36,393 nt of DNA from an uncultured Oscillospiraceae bacterium (GTDB lineage Bacteria > Bacillota > Clostridia > Oscillospirales > Oscillospiraceae). Position 1 is the first letter of the stretch; each line of letters starts with the position of its first letter. The stretch lies in assembly GCA_910577525.1 (NCBI GenBank), contig CAJTLI010000025.1, positions 1-36,393 of the forward strand, read 5' to 3'. This document shows, in pieces, positions 1-8,855 of the stretch. The notes beneath the pieces were generated by a model. The model was not told the DNA's origin. It searched no databases and saw only the letters and a list, made by a program, of their open reading frames with translations. The translations under genes and the position numbers were made by a program.

Positions 1-530
1 CTCCGCCCATGCAGCAGCCCGCGCCCGTCCCCCAGATGGGACAGCAGCCCATGGCGCCCTATCCCATGCCCGGGCCCGACGGAACCTTCCAGGGCGGCTA
101 CATGGGATATCCCCCCATGTACTACCCGCCCTATCCCTACCCCTATCCCCCCCAGCAGCCTGAGGCCGCGGTGCAGAAGGCCTCCCCGGAGCCCAAGGTC
201 ATCGCCACCAAGCCGGTGCACATGGAGGAGATGGACCCCATGGACCGGCTGGGCAAGGAGCAGGCCCAGAACCTGGATCTGATTATGGAGGTGCCCCTCC
301 AGGTGACGGTGGAAATCGGCCGGGCACGCAGAAAGGTGCAGGATATCCTGGAGTTCGCCAAGGGCTCCCTGGTGGTGCTGGATAAGCTGGCGGGCGACCA
401 GGTGGACCTGTTCGTCAACGGTAAGTGCATCGCCCGGGGCGAGGTGGTGGTCATTGAGGACAACTTCGGCGTACGCATCACCGAGATTGTCCAGACCCCC
501 GGCATTGAGATGCTGGCCAGCAACAAATAG
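1..530 (+). CDS. fliY: Flagellar motor switch protein FliY/FliN, 3' part (5' end outside window)
   Basis: The frame is open at the left edge, so only the C-terminal part is present. The visible part starts with a Pro/Met/Tyr/Gln-rich low-complexity linker (about the first 50 residues), followed by a typical FliN (SpoA/SURF) domain of about 75 residues with the pattern EVPLQVTVEIGR, ILEFAKGSLVVLDK and VRITEIV near the end. FliN domains form the C-ring base that binds CheY-P and the export ATPase complex. In Firmicutes this domain is usually fused to an N-terminal CheC-like phosphatase region (FliY). The long linker here fits that arrangement, but the N-terminal half cannot be seen, so fliN remains possible. 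cheY follows after 92 bases, as in Bacillus. The first ATG in view (position 9) lies inside the low-complexity linker and is unlikely to be the start. Confidence 0.85.
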   Translation, partial: PPMQQPAPVPQMGQQPMAPYPMPGPDGTFQGGYMGYPPMYYPPYPYPYPPQQPEAAVQKASPEPKVIATKPVHMEEMDPMDRLGKEQAQNLDLIMEVPLQVTVEIGRARRKVQDILEFAKGSLVVLDKLAGDQVDLFVNGKCIARGEVVVIEDNFGVRITEIVQTPGIEMLASNK

Positions 531-622
531 GTTCCGGAGAACCGGACTGACCGAATATACTCTGTCCCGGCGGGACCAGGAGGCCGGGAGACACAACATA
601 AATGGAAAAGGATGGATCAACC

Positions 623-991
623 ATGGCTAAGAAGATTCTGTTAGTGGACGACGCCGCATTCATGCGCAAGATGATCAAGGACACCCTGACCAAGAACGGC
701 TACACCGAGGTGTTTGAGGCGGTGGACGGTGCCGACGCGGTGGAGAAGTTCAGCGAGATCGGCCCCGACCTGGTGGTGATGGACATCACCATGCCCAACA
801 TGGATGGCCTGGAGGCGCTGAAGGCCATCCGCGCCAAGGACGGCAGCGCCAACGTGGTCATGTGCTCCGCCATGGGCCAGGAGTCCATGGTCATGGACGC
901 GGTGCGCTCCGGCGCCAAGGACTTCATCGTCAAGCCCTTCAAGCCCGACCGTGTGCTCAAGACCGTCAACAACATTCTGGGCAACCCCTGA
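623..991 (+). CDS. cheY: Chemotaxis response regulator CheY
   Basis: Single receiver domain of 122 residues, the normal CheY length. It has the acidic pair D9/D10 (LLVDDAAFMRK), phosphoacceptor D54 in VVMDITMPNMDG, Ser in VVMCSAMGQ and the invariant Lys in FIVKPF. CheA phosphorylates it and CheY-P binds the FliM/FliY switch. An upstream in-frame ATG exists at 602. The start at 623 is preferred because AAAGGATGG precedes it at normal spacing and the protein then begins MAKKILLVDD like most CheY proteins. It lies between the switch gene and the export gate genes in one operon, the standard Gram-positive position. fliO starts 4 bases after the stop. Confidence 0.95.
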   Translation: MAKKILLVDDAAFMRKMIKDTLTKNGYTEVFEAVDGADAVEKFSEIGPDLVVMDITMPNMDGLEALKAIRAKDGSANVVMCSAMGQESMVMDAVRSGAKDFIVKPFKPDRVLKTVNNILGNP

Positions 992-994
992 CGG

Positions 995-1393
995 ATGCCC
1001 CTTGGCGTAATCCTGGCCGCTCAGACAACCGTGCTGGACAGCATCCTCTCCCTCATGTGGGTGCTGCTGTGCGCGGTGGTCATTATCGCGCTGGCCTACG
1101 TGTTTACCAAGCACGTGGCGGGGCGGAGCGGCGGCCTTCTGGGGGCGGCCCGGGGAACGGACCGGTTTAAGGAGCTGGCCCGCCTGCCTCTGGGGCGGGA
1201 GCAGGCCCTGATTTTGGTCCAGGCCGGGGAGCGCCGCTTCCTGCTGGGAGTGACCGCCTCACAGGTGTCCCTGGTGGCGGAGCTCACCCAGGAGGAGGCC
1301 CAGGCGATGTACGCCCCCCCTTCGGACGGGCAGGCCCCGCCCAGCTTTGGGGAGGCGCTGCGCGCCGTGCTCAAGCAAAAGAAACCGAGGTGA
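995..1393 (+). CDS. fliO: Flagellar biosynthesis protein FliO
   Basis: Protein of 132 residues with one hydrophobic segment near residues 15-38, then a basic cytoplasmic domain with a typical FliO pattern (KELARLPLGREQALILVQAGERRFLLGV). FliO is a small membrane protein that helps assemble the FliP/FliQ/FliR export gate. Recognition rests on topology, on the short beta domain and on its place directly before fliP. The start codon lies 4 bases behind the cheY stop and lacks a strong ribosome binding site, which suggests translational coupling. Confidence 0.85.
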   Translation: MPLGVILAAQTTVLDSILSLMWVLLCAVVIIALAYVFTKHVAGRSGGLLGAARGTDRFKELARLPLGREQALILVQAGERRFLLGVTASQVSLVAELTQEEAQAMYAPPSDGQAPPSFGEALRAVLKQKKPR

Positions 1394-1400
1394 GGATGGG

Positions 1401-2081
1401 ATGCCGACCGACGGCCTGATCAATATCAACGGCGACAGCGTGCAGACTCTGGAGATCCTGTTCCTCACCACCATGATCGCCCTGCTGCCCTCGCTGCTGG
1501 TGATGATGACCTCCTTTACCCGGTACATCATCTCCCTGTCCTTTCTGCGCACCGCCATGGGCACCCAGCAGACCCCGCCCAACACGGTGCTGGTGGGCAT
1601 CGCCCTGTTTCTCACGCTGCTCACCATGAACCCGGTGATCGAGCGCATCGGCACGGAGGCCTGGGAGCCGTACCGGGAGCAGGAGATCACCCAGGAGGAG
1701 TTTATCGACCGGGCGCTGGTGCCCATGAAGGAGTTCATGCTGCAAAACACCAAGCCGGAGACCCTGCGGATGTACTGCAACCTGGCCCACGTGGACATAC
1801 CGGAGGACAACGCGGGGCTGGACGAGGTTGCCATGGACCTGTCCCTGCGGGTCGTCGTACCCGCCTTTATGACCCAGGAACTGCAAAAGGGCTTCTATAT
1901 CGGACTGCTGCTGTACCTGCCCTTCCTGCTGCTGGACGTGGTGGTGGCCTCCACCCTGATGTCCATGGGCATGGTGATGCTGCCGCCGGCCATGATCTCC
2001 ACGCCCTTCAAGCTGCTGCTGTTCGTGACTGTGGATGGCTGGAACCTGCTGTTCTCCTCCCTGGTGCAGAGCGTGAATTAG
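1401..2081 (+). CDS. fliP: Flagellar export gate protein FliP
   Basis: Polytopic membrane protein of 226 residues carrying the FliP signature around MMTSFTRYIISLSFLRTA followed by GTQQTPPN, then LFLTLLTMNPVIE, and a hydrophobic C-terminal pair. FliP forms the core helical export gate with FliQ and FliR. The start at 1401 is chosen because GAGGTGAGGAT precedes it. An in-frame ATG at 1347 would begin inside fliO without a good ribosome site. From this start the protein has no long N-terminal signal peptide, unlike enterobacterial FliP. It sits 7 bases after fliO in the canonical fliO-P-Q-R order. Confidence 0.95.
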   Translation: MPTDGLININGDSVQTLEILFLTTMIALLPSLLVMMTSFTRYIISLSFLRTAMGTQQTPPNTVLVGIALFLTLLTMNPVIERIGTEAWEPYREQEITQEEFIDRALVPMKEFMLQNTKPETLRMYCNLAHVDIPEDNAGLDEVAMDLSLRVVVPAFMTQELQKGFYIGLLLYLPFLLLDVVVASTLMSMGMVMLPPAMISTPFKLLLFVTVDGWNLLFSSLVQSVN

Positions 2082-2108
2082 CCCCGTTTCAAAAGGAGGG
2101 AGCGCCCT

Positions 2109-2369
2109 ATGGATACCGGACAAGTCGCGGACCTGATGCGCGAGGCGGTGAACATTGTCATCAAGCTGGCCAGCCCCATGCTGCTGCTGAGTATGGCGGT
2201 GGGCGTGCTGGTAGCCATTTTCCAGGCCGTCACCCAGATCCACGAGCAGACCATCGGCTTCGTGCTGAAGCTGGTGGTGATTATCAGCGTGCTCCTGCTG
2301 GCCGGCGGGTGGATGATGGACAACCTGCTGGACTTTACCCGGCAGGTGTTTTCCCTGATCGCCGGCTGA
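2109..2369 (+). CDS. fliQ: Flagellar export gate protein FliQ
   Basis: Small protein of 86 residues with two hydrophobic segments (about 17-42 and 52-76), the standard FliQ size and topology. Patterns MREAVNIVIKLASPMLL and FQAVTQIHEQTIGFVLK match the family. FliQ packs around FliP/FliR in the type III export gate. AAAGGAGGG precedes the ATG at good spacing. It lies between fliP and fliR. Confidence 0.95.
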   Translation: MDTGQVADLMREAVNIVIKLASPMLLLSMAVGVLVAIFQAVTQIHEQTIGFVLKLVVIISVLLLAGGWMMDNLLDFTRQVFSLIAG

Positions 2370-2385
2370 CCGGGGGAACGCGGGC

Positions 2386-3159
2386 ATGACAGATATCATT
2401 GACTGGGGGCAGTTGACGCTGTTCCTGTTCGTCACCGCGCGGGTGAGCGGATTCATCCTGTTCAACCCGATTTTTGGCCGCAGCAATATCCCGGCCGTCT
2501 TTCGCGCGGGGATGGTGCTGGTGCTGTCTGTTTTTGTGACCGCGGTGTCGGAGCAGCAGCCTGCCATCCCGGCGGGAACGGTTGAGTTTGCCGTTCTGAT
2601 GCTGCTGGAGATGGGAATAGGTTTCCTGCTGGGCATGGCGGTGAATTTTTTCTTCTACATCCCCCAGATGGGGGGCTCCATGGTGGATACCCAGATGGGT
2701 ATGACCATGAACCAGATGTATGACAGGGGGGCTCAGGCCAACCTGTCCGTCACGGGGCAGATCCTGAACACCCTGATGCTCCTGTTGTTTTTCGCGGCGG
2801 GAGGCCACCTCACGCTGTTGCGGATGTTTCTCACCTCGGAGCAGGTGGTGCCCTTCGGGCAGGTGTCCATCGGCCCGTCCGCCTTCCGGCTGCTGCTGGA
2901 GCTTTTCGCGGAGTGTACCCTGCTGGGGGTAAAGCTGTGCATGCCGGTGCTGGCGGCGGAGCTCATCGCCCAGGTGGGCATGGGGGTGCTGATGAAGGTG
3001 ATCCCCCAGATCAACGTGTTCGTCATCAATCTCGAGCTGAAGATCATTGTGGGACTGGCGCTGCTGCTGGTGCTGATGGTCCCCTTCAGCGATTTCCTGC
3101 TCCAGGCCGAGGCGGCGATGCTGGCCAGCCTCCACGACCTTCTGGCCCTCACCGGATGA
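2386..3159 (+). CDS. fliR: Flagellar export gate protein FliR
   Basis: Protein of 257 residues with about six hydrophobic segments, the usual FliR length. Recognisable patterns are LFVTARVSGFILFNPIFGR near the N-terminus and MGVLMKVIPQINVFVINL in the C-terminal third. FliR completes the export gate core with FliP and FliQ. It starts 17 bases after fliQ. A 106-base gap follows before flhB, the largest gap in the export-gate part of the operon. Confidence 0.95.
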   Translation: MTDIIDWGQLTLFLFVTARVSGFILFNPIFGRSNIPAVFRAGMVLVLSVFVTAVSEQQPAIPAGTVEFAVLMLLEMGIGFLLGMAVNFFFYIPQMGGSMVDTQMGMTMNQMYDRGAQANLSVTGQILNTLMLLLFFAAGGHLTLLRMFLTSEQVVPFGQVSIGPSAFRLLLELFAECTLLGVKLCMPVLAAELIAQVGMGVLMKVIPQINVFVINLELKIIVGLALLLVLMVPFSDFLLQAEAAMLASLHDLLALTG

Positions 3160-3265
3160 TTCCAGTATGGAATAGTCTAAGATGAGATAACGGAGCGTTT
3201 TGCAGAATTTCCCCCTTCGCCCCCTGCGAGGCGGGGATGCGTGAAGAGGCCGGGGGGGACAGACT

Positions 3266-4336
3266 GTGGCCGAGGGCAACAAAACAGAAAAAGCAACACC
3301 AAAAAAGCGAAACGACGAACGAAAGAAAGGTAATGTACTCAAAAGTCAGGACGCTATCGCGGTGGCGGGGCTGATCGGCACCTTTGCCGTGCTGTGGATG
3401 CTGCTGGACACCTTCGCCGACCAGCTGGGGGGCTTCATGATCCTGTGCATCACTGGCGCCGGGGAGGAGACCCGGGACACGCTGAGCCTGGCCGGCGAGA
3501 TGTCGGTGCAGGCCCTGTCGCTGATCGCCAGGACGGTGGGACCGGTGGTGGCCACGGCGATTCTGTGCGCGGTGGTCAGCACCTTCGCCCAGACCCGCTT
3601 TCTGGTGACAACGGAGCCGCTGCGGCCGAAATTGAGCAAGCTCAACCCCCTACAGGGTTTTAAACGGCTGTTCTCCCTGAGAAGTCTGGTGGAGACGGCG
3701 AAAAACCTCATTAAGATCATCATTCTGCTGGTCATTGTCTACCTGAGCGTTCAAGATATGGTGCTGGAGAGCGGGGCCTATCTGTATGTGGACCTGCCGG
3801 CCTCCATCCGGCACTTCGCGGACGTGGCGCAGGGGATGGTGGTTCGGATCATCATCGCGTTTGTGGCGGTGGCCGCGCTGGATTTCTTCTATCAGCGGTG
3901 GGACTTTGAGAAAAACATGATGATGACCAAGGAAGAGATCAAGGAAGAGTACAAACAGACGGAAGGCGACCCCAAGGTCAAGGGGAAAATCAAGGAGATT
4001 CAGCGCCGGAGGGCCCAGCAGCGCATGATGCAGCAGGTCCCGGGCGCGGACGTGGTCATCCGTAACCCCACCCACTTCGCCGTGGCCCTGCGCTACAAGC
4101 CGGAGCAGGACGACGCCCCCGTGGTGCTGGCCAAGGGCCAAGACGCCGTGGCGCTGCGCATCGTCCAAATCGCCGAGGAGCACAAGGTGGCCGTGGTGGA
4201 AAACGTGCCCCTGGCCCGGGCGCTCTACGCCCAGGCAGAGCTGAACCAGCTCATTCCGCCGGACCTGTACGCCCCGGTGGCGGAGGTGCTGGTGTACATC
4301 TTCAAGCTGAACGGCAAAAAACAGATTGTAAAATAG
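3266..4336 (+). CDS. flhB: Flagellar export switch protein FlhB
   Basis: Protein of 356 residues starting at a GTG preceded by a G-rich ribosome site. The N-terminus has the basic pattern NKTEKATPKKR, four membrane segments follow, and the cytoplasmic domain carries the autocleavage motif NPTH at residues 267-270 (VVIRNPTHFAVALRY). FlhB self-cleaves between Asn and Pro, switching export specificity from rod/hook to filament proteins. The first 30 or so codons are A-rich (AAA, ACA, GCA) in contrast to the GC-rich codons of the rest of the window, probably because of the basic N-terminus and low structure at initiation. It is followed by flhA after 40 bases. Confidence 0.96.
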   Translation: MAEGNKTEKATPKKRNDERKKGNVLKSQDAIAVAGLIGTFAVLWMLLDTFADQLGGFMILCITGAGEETRDTLSLAGEMSVQALSLIARTVGPVVATAILCAVVSTFAQTRFLVTTEPLRPKLSKLNPLQGFKRLFSLRSLVETAKNLIKIIILLVIVYLSVQDMVLESGAYLYVDLPASIRHFADVAQGMVVRIIIAFVAVAALDFFYQRWDFEKNMMMTKEEIKEEYKQTEGDPKVKGKIKEIQRRRAQQRMMQQVPGADVVIRNPTHFAVALRYKPEQDDAPVVLAKGQDAVALRIVQIAEEHKVAVVENVPLARALYAQAELNQLIPPDLYAPVAEVLVYIFKLNGKKQIVK

Positions 4337-4376
4337 GAACGAATCGGGAAACCCGCCGGGGAGGTGAAGGCAGGCC

Positions 4377-6482
4377 ATGCTCAAGCGTATAACGGATAAC
4401 GCAATCGCGCTGTTTGTGGTGATCGTGGTCCTGTTCCTGTTCATCCCCCTGCGCCCGGAGATTCTGGACATCCTGCTGGTGATCAACATTGGACTGTCTA
4501 TCATGATCCTGATGATCACCATGAACATCTCGGAGGCGCTGGATTTCTCCATCTTCCCCTCCCTGCTGCTCATCACCACCCTGTTCCGGCTGGGCATGAA
4601 CGTGTCCAGTACCCGGATGATCCTCACCACCGGCGACCCCGGCGTGGTCATCAAAAACTTCGGCCAGCTCATCACCCAAGGCGACCTCGTGGTGGGCTTC
4701 GTGATCTTCTTTATCATCGTGCTGGTGCAGCTCATCGTCATCACCAAGGGCGCGGAGCGCGTGTCCGAGGTGGCCGCCCGGTTCACCCTGGACGCCATGC
4801 CCGGCAAGCAGATGGCCATCGACGCCGACCTGTCCTCCGGGCTCATCGACGAGCAGCAGGCCAAGGTGCGCCGCGAGAAGATCCAGAAGGAGGCCGACTT
4901 CTACGGCGCCATGGACGGCGCCACCAAGATCGTCAAGGGCGACTCCACCATGTCCATCATCATCACCCTCATCAACCTAGTGGGCGGCCTGCTCATCGGC
5001 ATCCTGGGGCGGGGGATGGAGCCCATGGAGGCCCTGAGCTCCATCTGCATCCTCACCATCGGCGACGGCCTGGTGTCCCAGATCCCGTCCCTGATGATCT
5101 CCACCGCCACCGGCATGATCGTCACCCGGTCCGTGTCCGACGGCAGCCTGAACACCGACGTGACGGGCCAGTTCCTGGCCCAGCCCCGGGCTTTCGTGAC
5201 CACTGGCGTCATCCTGCTGTTTATGAGCGCCATTCCCGGTACGCCCCACATCCCCTTGGCCATCGGCGGCGCGGGCCTGCTGGGCGGAGGGTTGGTGCTC
5301 AACCGCCGGAAGGACGCCCAGCGTCAGGCGGCGGCAGCGGCGGCTCAGGCCCCCGAGGTGCCGCCGGAGCTGGCGGCGCCCAGCGAAAACGACTATTACA
5401 AGGATATTAACAACGTGTACAGCCTGCTGTCGGTGGAGCCGGTGGAGATGGAGTTCGGCTACAGCCTCATCCCCCTGGTGGACGAGAGCCACGGTGGCAA
5501 GCTCATCAGCCGCATCGTCATCTTCCGGCGGCAGTACGCCCAGGATATGGGCTTCGTCATCCCGTCCATCCGTCTCCACGACTCCTCCGCGCTGGGCACC
5601 AACCAGTACGCCATCCGCATCAAGGGCGAGGTGGTGGCCCAGGGCGAGATTCTGGTGGACTACTATCTGGCCCTGGAGCCCCCCAACCCCCTGGGGGAGA
5701 TCGACGGCATCGAGACCATCGAGCCCGCCTACGGCATCCCGTCCCGGTGGATTCTGCCCGAGAACAAGGAGATGGCGGAGATCTACGGCTACAACGTTAT
5801 CGACCCTCTGTCCGTCATGCTGACCCACCTGGCGGAGACGGTGAAAAAGCACGCCTACGAGCTGATGAACCGAGCGGAAACCATCCGTCTGGTGGACAAT
5901 CTGAAGCAGACCTCCCCGGAGCTGGTGGAGGAGGCGGTCCCCGCCATCATCCCCTACTCCAGGCTGGAGAAGCTGCTGCGCAACCTCCTCCAGGAGGGCG
6001 TGCCCATCAAGGACCTGGCCACCATCGTGGAGACCGCCGCCGACGCCATGAGCCAGGGCAGGGACCTGGATATGACCACCGAGCAGGTCCGGGGCGCGCT
6101 GGCCCGCACCATCACCAGAAGGTTCTGCGAGGACGGACAGCTGCGGGTCATCACCCTGGACGCCGAGGTGGAGAAGAAGATCATCTCCTCCCTCACCCGC
6201 AACGAGCAGGGCGTGTATCTGGCCATGGGCCCCGACCTGATGCAGTCCATCATCTCTCAGCTGGCGGAGCACCTGAAGAAGTTCGGGGATCTGGCCCAGA
6301 CCCCGGTGATCCTGGTCAGCCAGGTGATCCGCGGCTACTTCAGCCGGATGATTACCCAGTTCTACCCCCACGTCTATGTGCTCTCCTTCAATGAGATCAC
6401 CAGTACCGTTCAGATTCAGGCCCTGGGCAACATCGTGGACCAGACTCCCGCCCAGGCCCAGAGAAGGGCGGTGGCTACATGA
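4377..6482 (+). CDS. flhA: Flagellar export protein FlhA
   Basis: Protein of 701 residues, normal for FlhA. The N-terminal third holds about eight membrane segments with the family patterns FRLGMNVSSTRMIL and MDGATKIVKGD (the FHIPEP loop region). An Ala/Pro-rich linker near residues 318-338 leads to the cytoplasmic substrate and chaperone docking domain. FlhA forms the nonameric ring of the export apparatus. GGAGGTGAAG precedes the ATG. The stop overlaps the start of the sigma factor gene in ATGA. In many Firmicutes flhF and flhG would lie here; they do not. Confidence 0.97.
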   Translation: MLKRITDNAIALFVVIVVLFLFIPLRPEILDILLVINIGLSIMILMITMNISEALDFSIFPSLLLITTLFRLGMNVSSTRMILTTGDPGVVIKNFGQLITQGDLVVGFVIFFIIVLVQLIVITKGAERVSEVAARFTLDAMPGKQMAIDADLSSGLIDEQQAKVRREKIQKEADFYGAMDGATKIVKGDSTMSIIITLINLVGGLLIGILGRGMEPMEALSSICILTIGDGLVSQIPSLMISTATGMIVTRSVSDGSLNTDVTGQFLAQPRAFVTTGVILLFMSAIPGTPHIPLAIGGAGLLGGGLVLNRRKDAQRQAAAAAAQAPEVPPELAAPSENDYYKDINNVYSLLSVEPVEMEFGYSLIPLVDESHGGKLISRIVIFRRQYAQDMGFVIPSIRLHDSSALGTNQYAIRIKGEVVAQGEILVDYYLALEPPNPLGEIDGIETIEPAYGIPSRWILPENKEMAEIYGYNVIDPLSVMLTHLAETVKKHAYELMNRAETIRLVDNLKQTSPELVEEAVPAIIPYSRLEKLLRNLLQEGVPIKDLATIVETAADAMSQGRDLDMTTEQVRGALARTITRRFCEDGQLRVITLDAEVEKKIISSLTRNEQGVYLAMGPDLMQSIISQLAEHLKKFGDLAQTPVILVSQVIRGYFSRMITQFYPHVYVLSFNEITSTVQIQALGNIVDQTPAQAQRRAVAT

Positions 6483-7318
6483 GCGCGGCGGTCCAGGGGC
6501 GGTTTACCCAGGAGCAGATTGAGGCCATGGAGACGTCCGAGCTGCTGGCGCTCTACAAGCAGACCGGCGACGAGGAGCTGAAATGGCCCTTAGTGCTGCG
6601 GTATGAGGGGCTCATCAAAAGCGCGGCGCTCCAGATTCGGGGCGTGTACAGCAGCTTTGCCCAGGTGGACGACATTGTCAGCGAGGGCATCCTCACCCTG
6701 CTCAGCTCCATCGACAAGTTCGACCCGGACAAGGGCATCAAGTTCGAGACCTATGTGGCCAAGCGCATTCGGGGCATGGTCATCGACCTGGCCCGGAAGC
6801 AGGACTGGCTGCCCCGGAACATCCGGCAGCGGGCCAAGGAGATCGACACCGCGGTTTCCCACCTGGCCAACGAGCTGGGGCGCTTCCCCACCGACCAGGA
6901 GGTGGCCGGACATCTGGGCATTCCCACCGACAAGTACCAGAAGGAGGCCGCCCGGGTGGCCCTGAGCAACACCCTGTCCCTGGACGCGCTGATGGACGCC
7001 CGGGACCTGGAGGGCTACCGCTTCGAGGTGTCCGACCAGGACCCCAAGCTCCAGCCCGAGGCCATGCTGGAGGACCAGGAGCTCCAGGAGACGCTGGCCC
7101 AGGGCATTGCCTCCCTGCAAAAAAATGAGCAGATCGTCCTGTCCCTCTATTACGAAAAAAACCTTCATATGAAGGAGATCGCCCAGGTGATGGGGGTGAG
7201 CGAGCCCCGCATCTCCCAGATCCACTCCCGGGCCATTCAGAAGCTGCGGGAGCATATGGGCTGCTATATGAACAGCGAGACCCCGGAAAAATCCTCCAGA
7301 AAGCGGAAGAAGGCGTGA
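6479..7318 (+). CDS. fliA: Flagellar sigma factor (SigD/FliA, sigma-28 family)
   Basis: Protein of 279 residues with sigma-70 regions 2, 3 and 4 and no region 1.1. Region 2 includes VDDIVSEGILTLLSSIDKFDP and FETYVAKRIRGMVIDLAR, followed by DWLPRNIRQRAKEI in region 3. The region 4 helix-turn-helix is LHMKEIAQVMGVSEPRISQIHS. This is the FliA/WhiG subfamily, which reads promoters of the TAAA-N15-GCCGATAA type and is inhibited by FlgM. Its start overlaps the flhA stop by 4 bases, implying coupling. flgM and two candidate target promoters are in this same window. Confidence 0.95.
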   Translation: MSAAVQGRFTQEQIEAMETSELLALYKQTGDEELKWPLVLRYEGLIKSAALQIRGVYSSFAQVDDIVSEGILTLLSSIDKFDPDKGIKFETYVAKRIRGMVIDLARKQDWLPRNIRQRAKEIDTAVSHLANELGRFPTDQEVAGHLGIPTDKYQKEAARVALSNTLSLDALMDARDLEGYRFEVSDQDPKLQPEAMLEDQELQETLAQGIASLQKNEQIVLSLYYEKNLHMKEIAQVMGVSEPRISQIHSRAIQKLREHMGCYMNSETPEKSSRKRKKA

Positions 7319-7322
7319 TGTC

Positions 7323-8075
7323 ATGTATAAAGGATTCTACAACCTCACCTCCGGCATGATGACCCACCAGAGCCACCTCAGCGTGGTGGGCAACAACCTG
7401 GTGAACATCTCCACCACGGGATTCAAGGAGAGCCGGTACACCGCCACCACCTTCGACGACGTGATGTACAGCCGGGTGGGCAACGTGGAGAAGGAATACA
7501 CCGAGATCGGCCGGCAGAGCTACATCCGGGCCAACAGCGAGATCACGGTCATTCAGGACCAGGGCATCCCGGAGCCCACCGATATCCCCCTGGATTTCGC
7601 CATTATGGGCGACGGCTTCTTCGCCGTCCAGCGGGAGGACGGCGAGATCATCTACACCAGGGCGGGCAGCTTTTCCTTGGACGACGAGGGCTACCTGTGC
7701 TTCCCCGGCGTGGGGCGGGTGCTGGACGCGGAGGGCAATCCCATCGTGCTGGGCACGGATAAGCTGGATGTGGATGTGCTGGGCAATATCTCCCAGGCCG
7801 ACGGGGGCTTCCTGGGCAGGCTGGGAGTCTACGCCCTGGAGGATGTGGAGATGCTGGAGCATACGGAACAGAGCTTTTTCGCCGGGGAAAACGCCACCCT
7901 GGTGGAGGCCCCCCAGATTCTGTGGAAGCACCTGGAGCGCTCTAATGTGGACATGATCCGGCAGATGACCGAGATGCTCAACTGCCAGCGGGCCCTCCAG
8001 AGCTGCGCCACAGTGACCAAGATGTATGACGAGGTTATGGGCCACGCCGCCAGCGACGTGGGCCGGATGGGATAA
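7323..8075 (+). CDS. flhO: Flagellar rod protein, FlhO-like (FlgF/FlgG family)
   Basis: Protein of 250 residues with the N-terminal rod/hook family motif (YNLTSGMMTHQSHLSVVGNN, then NISTTGFKESR) and the C-terminal motif LERSNVDMIRQMTEML with QRALQ. These terminal helices form the coiled D0 domain of axial proteins. The tandem arrangement with the next gene and the N-terminal sequence resemble Bacillus flhO-flhP, which encode distal rod proteins. It starts 4 bases after fliA and its ribosome site lies inside the fliA end. It could equally be labelled flgF or flgG. Confidence 0.85.
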   Translation: MYKGFYNLTSGMMTHQSHLSVVGNNLVNISTTGFKESRYTATTFDDVMYSRVGNVEKEYTEIGRQSYIRANSEITVIQDQGIPEPTDIPLDFAIMGDGFFAVQREDGEIIYTRAGSFSLDDEGYLCFPGVGRVLDAEGNPIVLGTDKLDVDVLGNISQADGGFLGRLGVYALEDVEMLEHTEQSFFAGENATLVEAPQILWKHLERSNVDMIRQMTEMLNCQRALQSCATVTKMYDEVMGHAASDVGRMG

Positions 8076-8086
8076 GGTGAGCGTCT

Positions 8087-8830
8087 ATGAATCAATCCTT
8101 TTATATCGGCGCCGTCGGGGCGCAGCAGCAGCTGAGGCGGCTGAATATCGTGGGCGACAACATCGCCAACTTGAACACCGTGGGCTTCAAGGCGGACCGG
8201 GCCGATTTCATCGCCCTGATGTATCAGAACCACCGGGGCGTGGAGGAGGACATCCCCATCGGCGTGGGCACCCGGCTGCTCATGACCTCCACCGACTTCA
8301 CCCAGGGACCCGTGATCGACAACAGCCGCTGCCTGGACTACATGATTGAGGGGGACGGCTTCTTCGCCCTGGTGGACCTGACCACCGGCGAGGTCTCCTA
8401 CACCCGCAACGGCGCGTTCAACATGTCCGAGCTGGTGCGCAACACCGGCGAGGTGGACGAGAACGGCGACCCCATCACACAGACGGTATTCTGCCTGGGC
8501 GACGGCGAGGGCCGGTTTGTGCTGAGCAACACCGGCGGGCTCATTGAGGTGACGGACCCCACCCAGAAGCTGCCCATCGGCATCTTTGACTACAGCAACT
8601 ACAACGGCATGGTGCAGCTGGACGACACCCGGTTCCTGCCGGTGGACAAAAACGGCAACCTGTGGTACGGCACGGGGACTCTGCACCAGGGGGTGCTGGA
8701 GGGCTCCAACGCGGAGCTGGCGGAGGAGTACGCCAAGGTCATCGAGTCCCAGCGGGCCTACGGCATGGCGCTGAAAATGGTGCAGACCTCCGACGAGATC
8801 GAAACCACTATCAACGGCCTGCGCAGTTGA
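8087..8830 (+). CDS. flhP: Flagellar rod protein, FlhP-like (FlgF/FlgG family)
   Basis: Protein of 247 residues, related to the preceding gene. N-terminal motif LRRLNIVGDNIANLNTVGFK and C-terminal EEYAKVIESQRAYGMALKMV with TSDEIETTINGL are classic FlgG-type ends. The start MNQSFYIGAVGAQQQ resembles Bacillus FlhP. AAGGTGAG precedes the ATG. It is exported by the FlhA/FlhB gate encoded just upstream and builds the distal rod. The flgG label would also be defensible. Confidence 0.87.
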   Translation: MNQSFYIGAVGAQQQLRRLNIVGDNIANLNTVGFKADRADFIALMYQNHRGVEEDIPIGVGTRLLMTSTDFTQGPVIDNSRCLDYMIEGDGFFALVDLTTGEVSYTRNGAFNMSELVRNTGEVDENGDPITQTVFCLGDGEGRFVLSNTGGLIEVTDPTQKLPIGIFDYSNYNGMVQLDDTRFLPVDKNGNLWYGTGTLHQGVLEGSNAELAEEYAKVIESQRAYGMALKMVQTSDEIETTINGLRS

Positions 8831-8855
8831 TGAAAATGATAGAGGAGGAAGCTGA

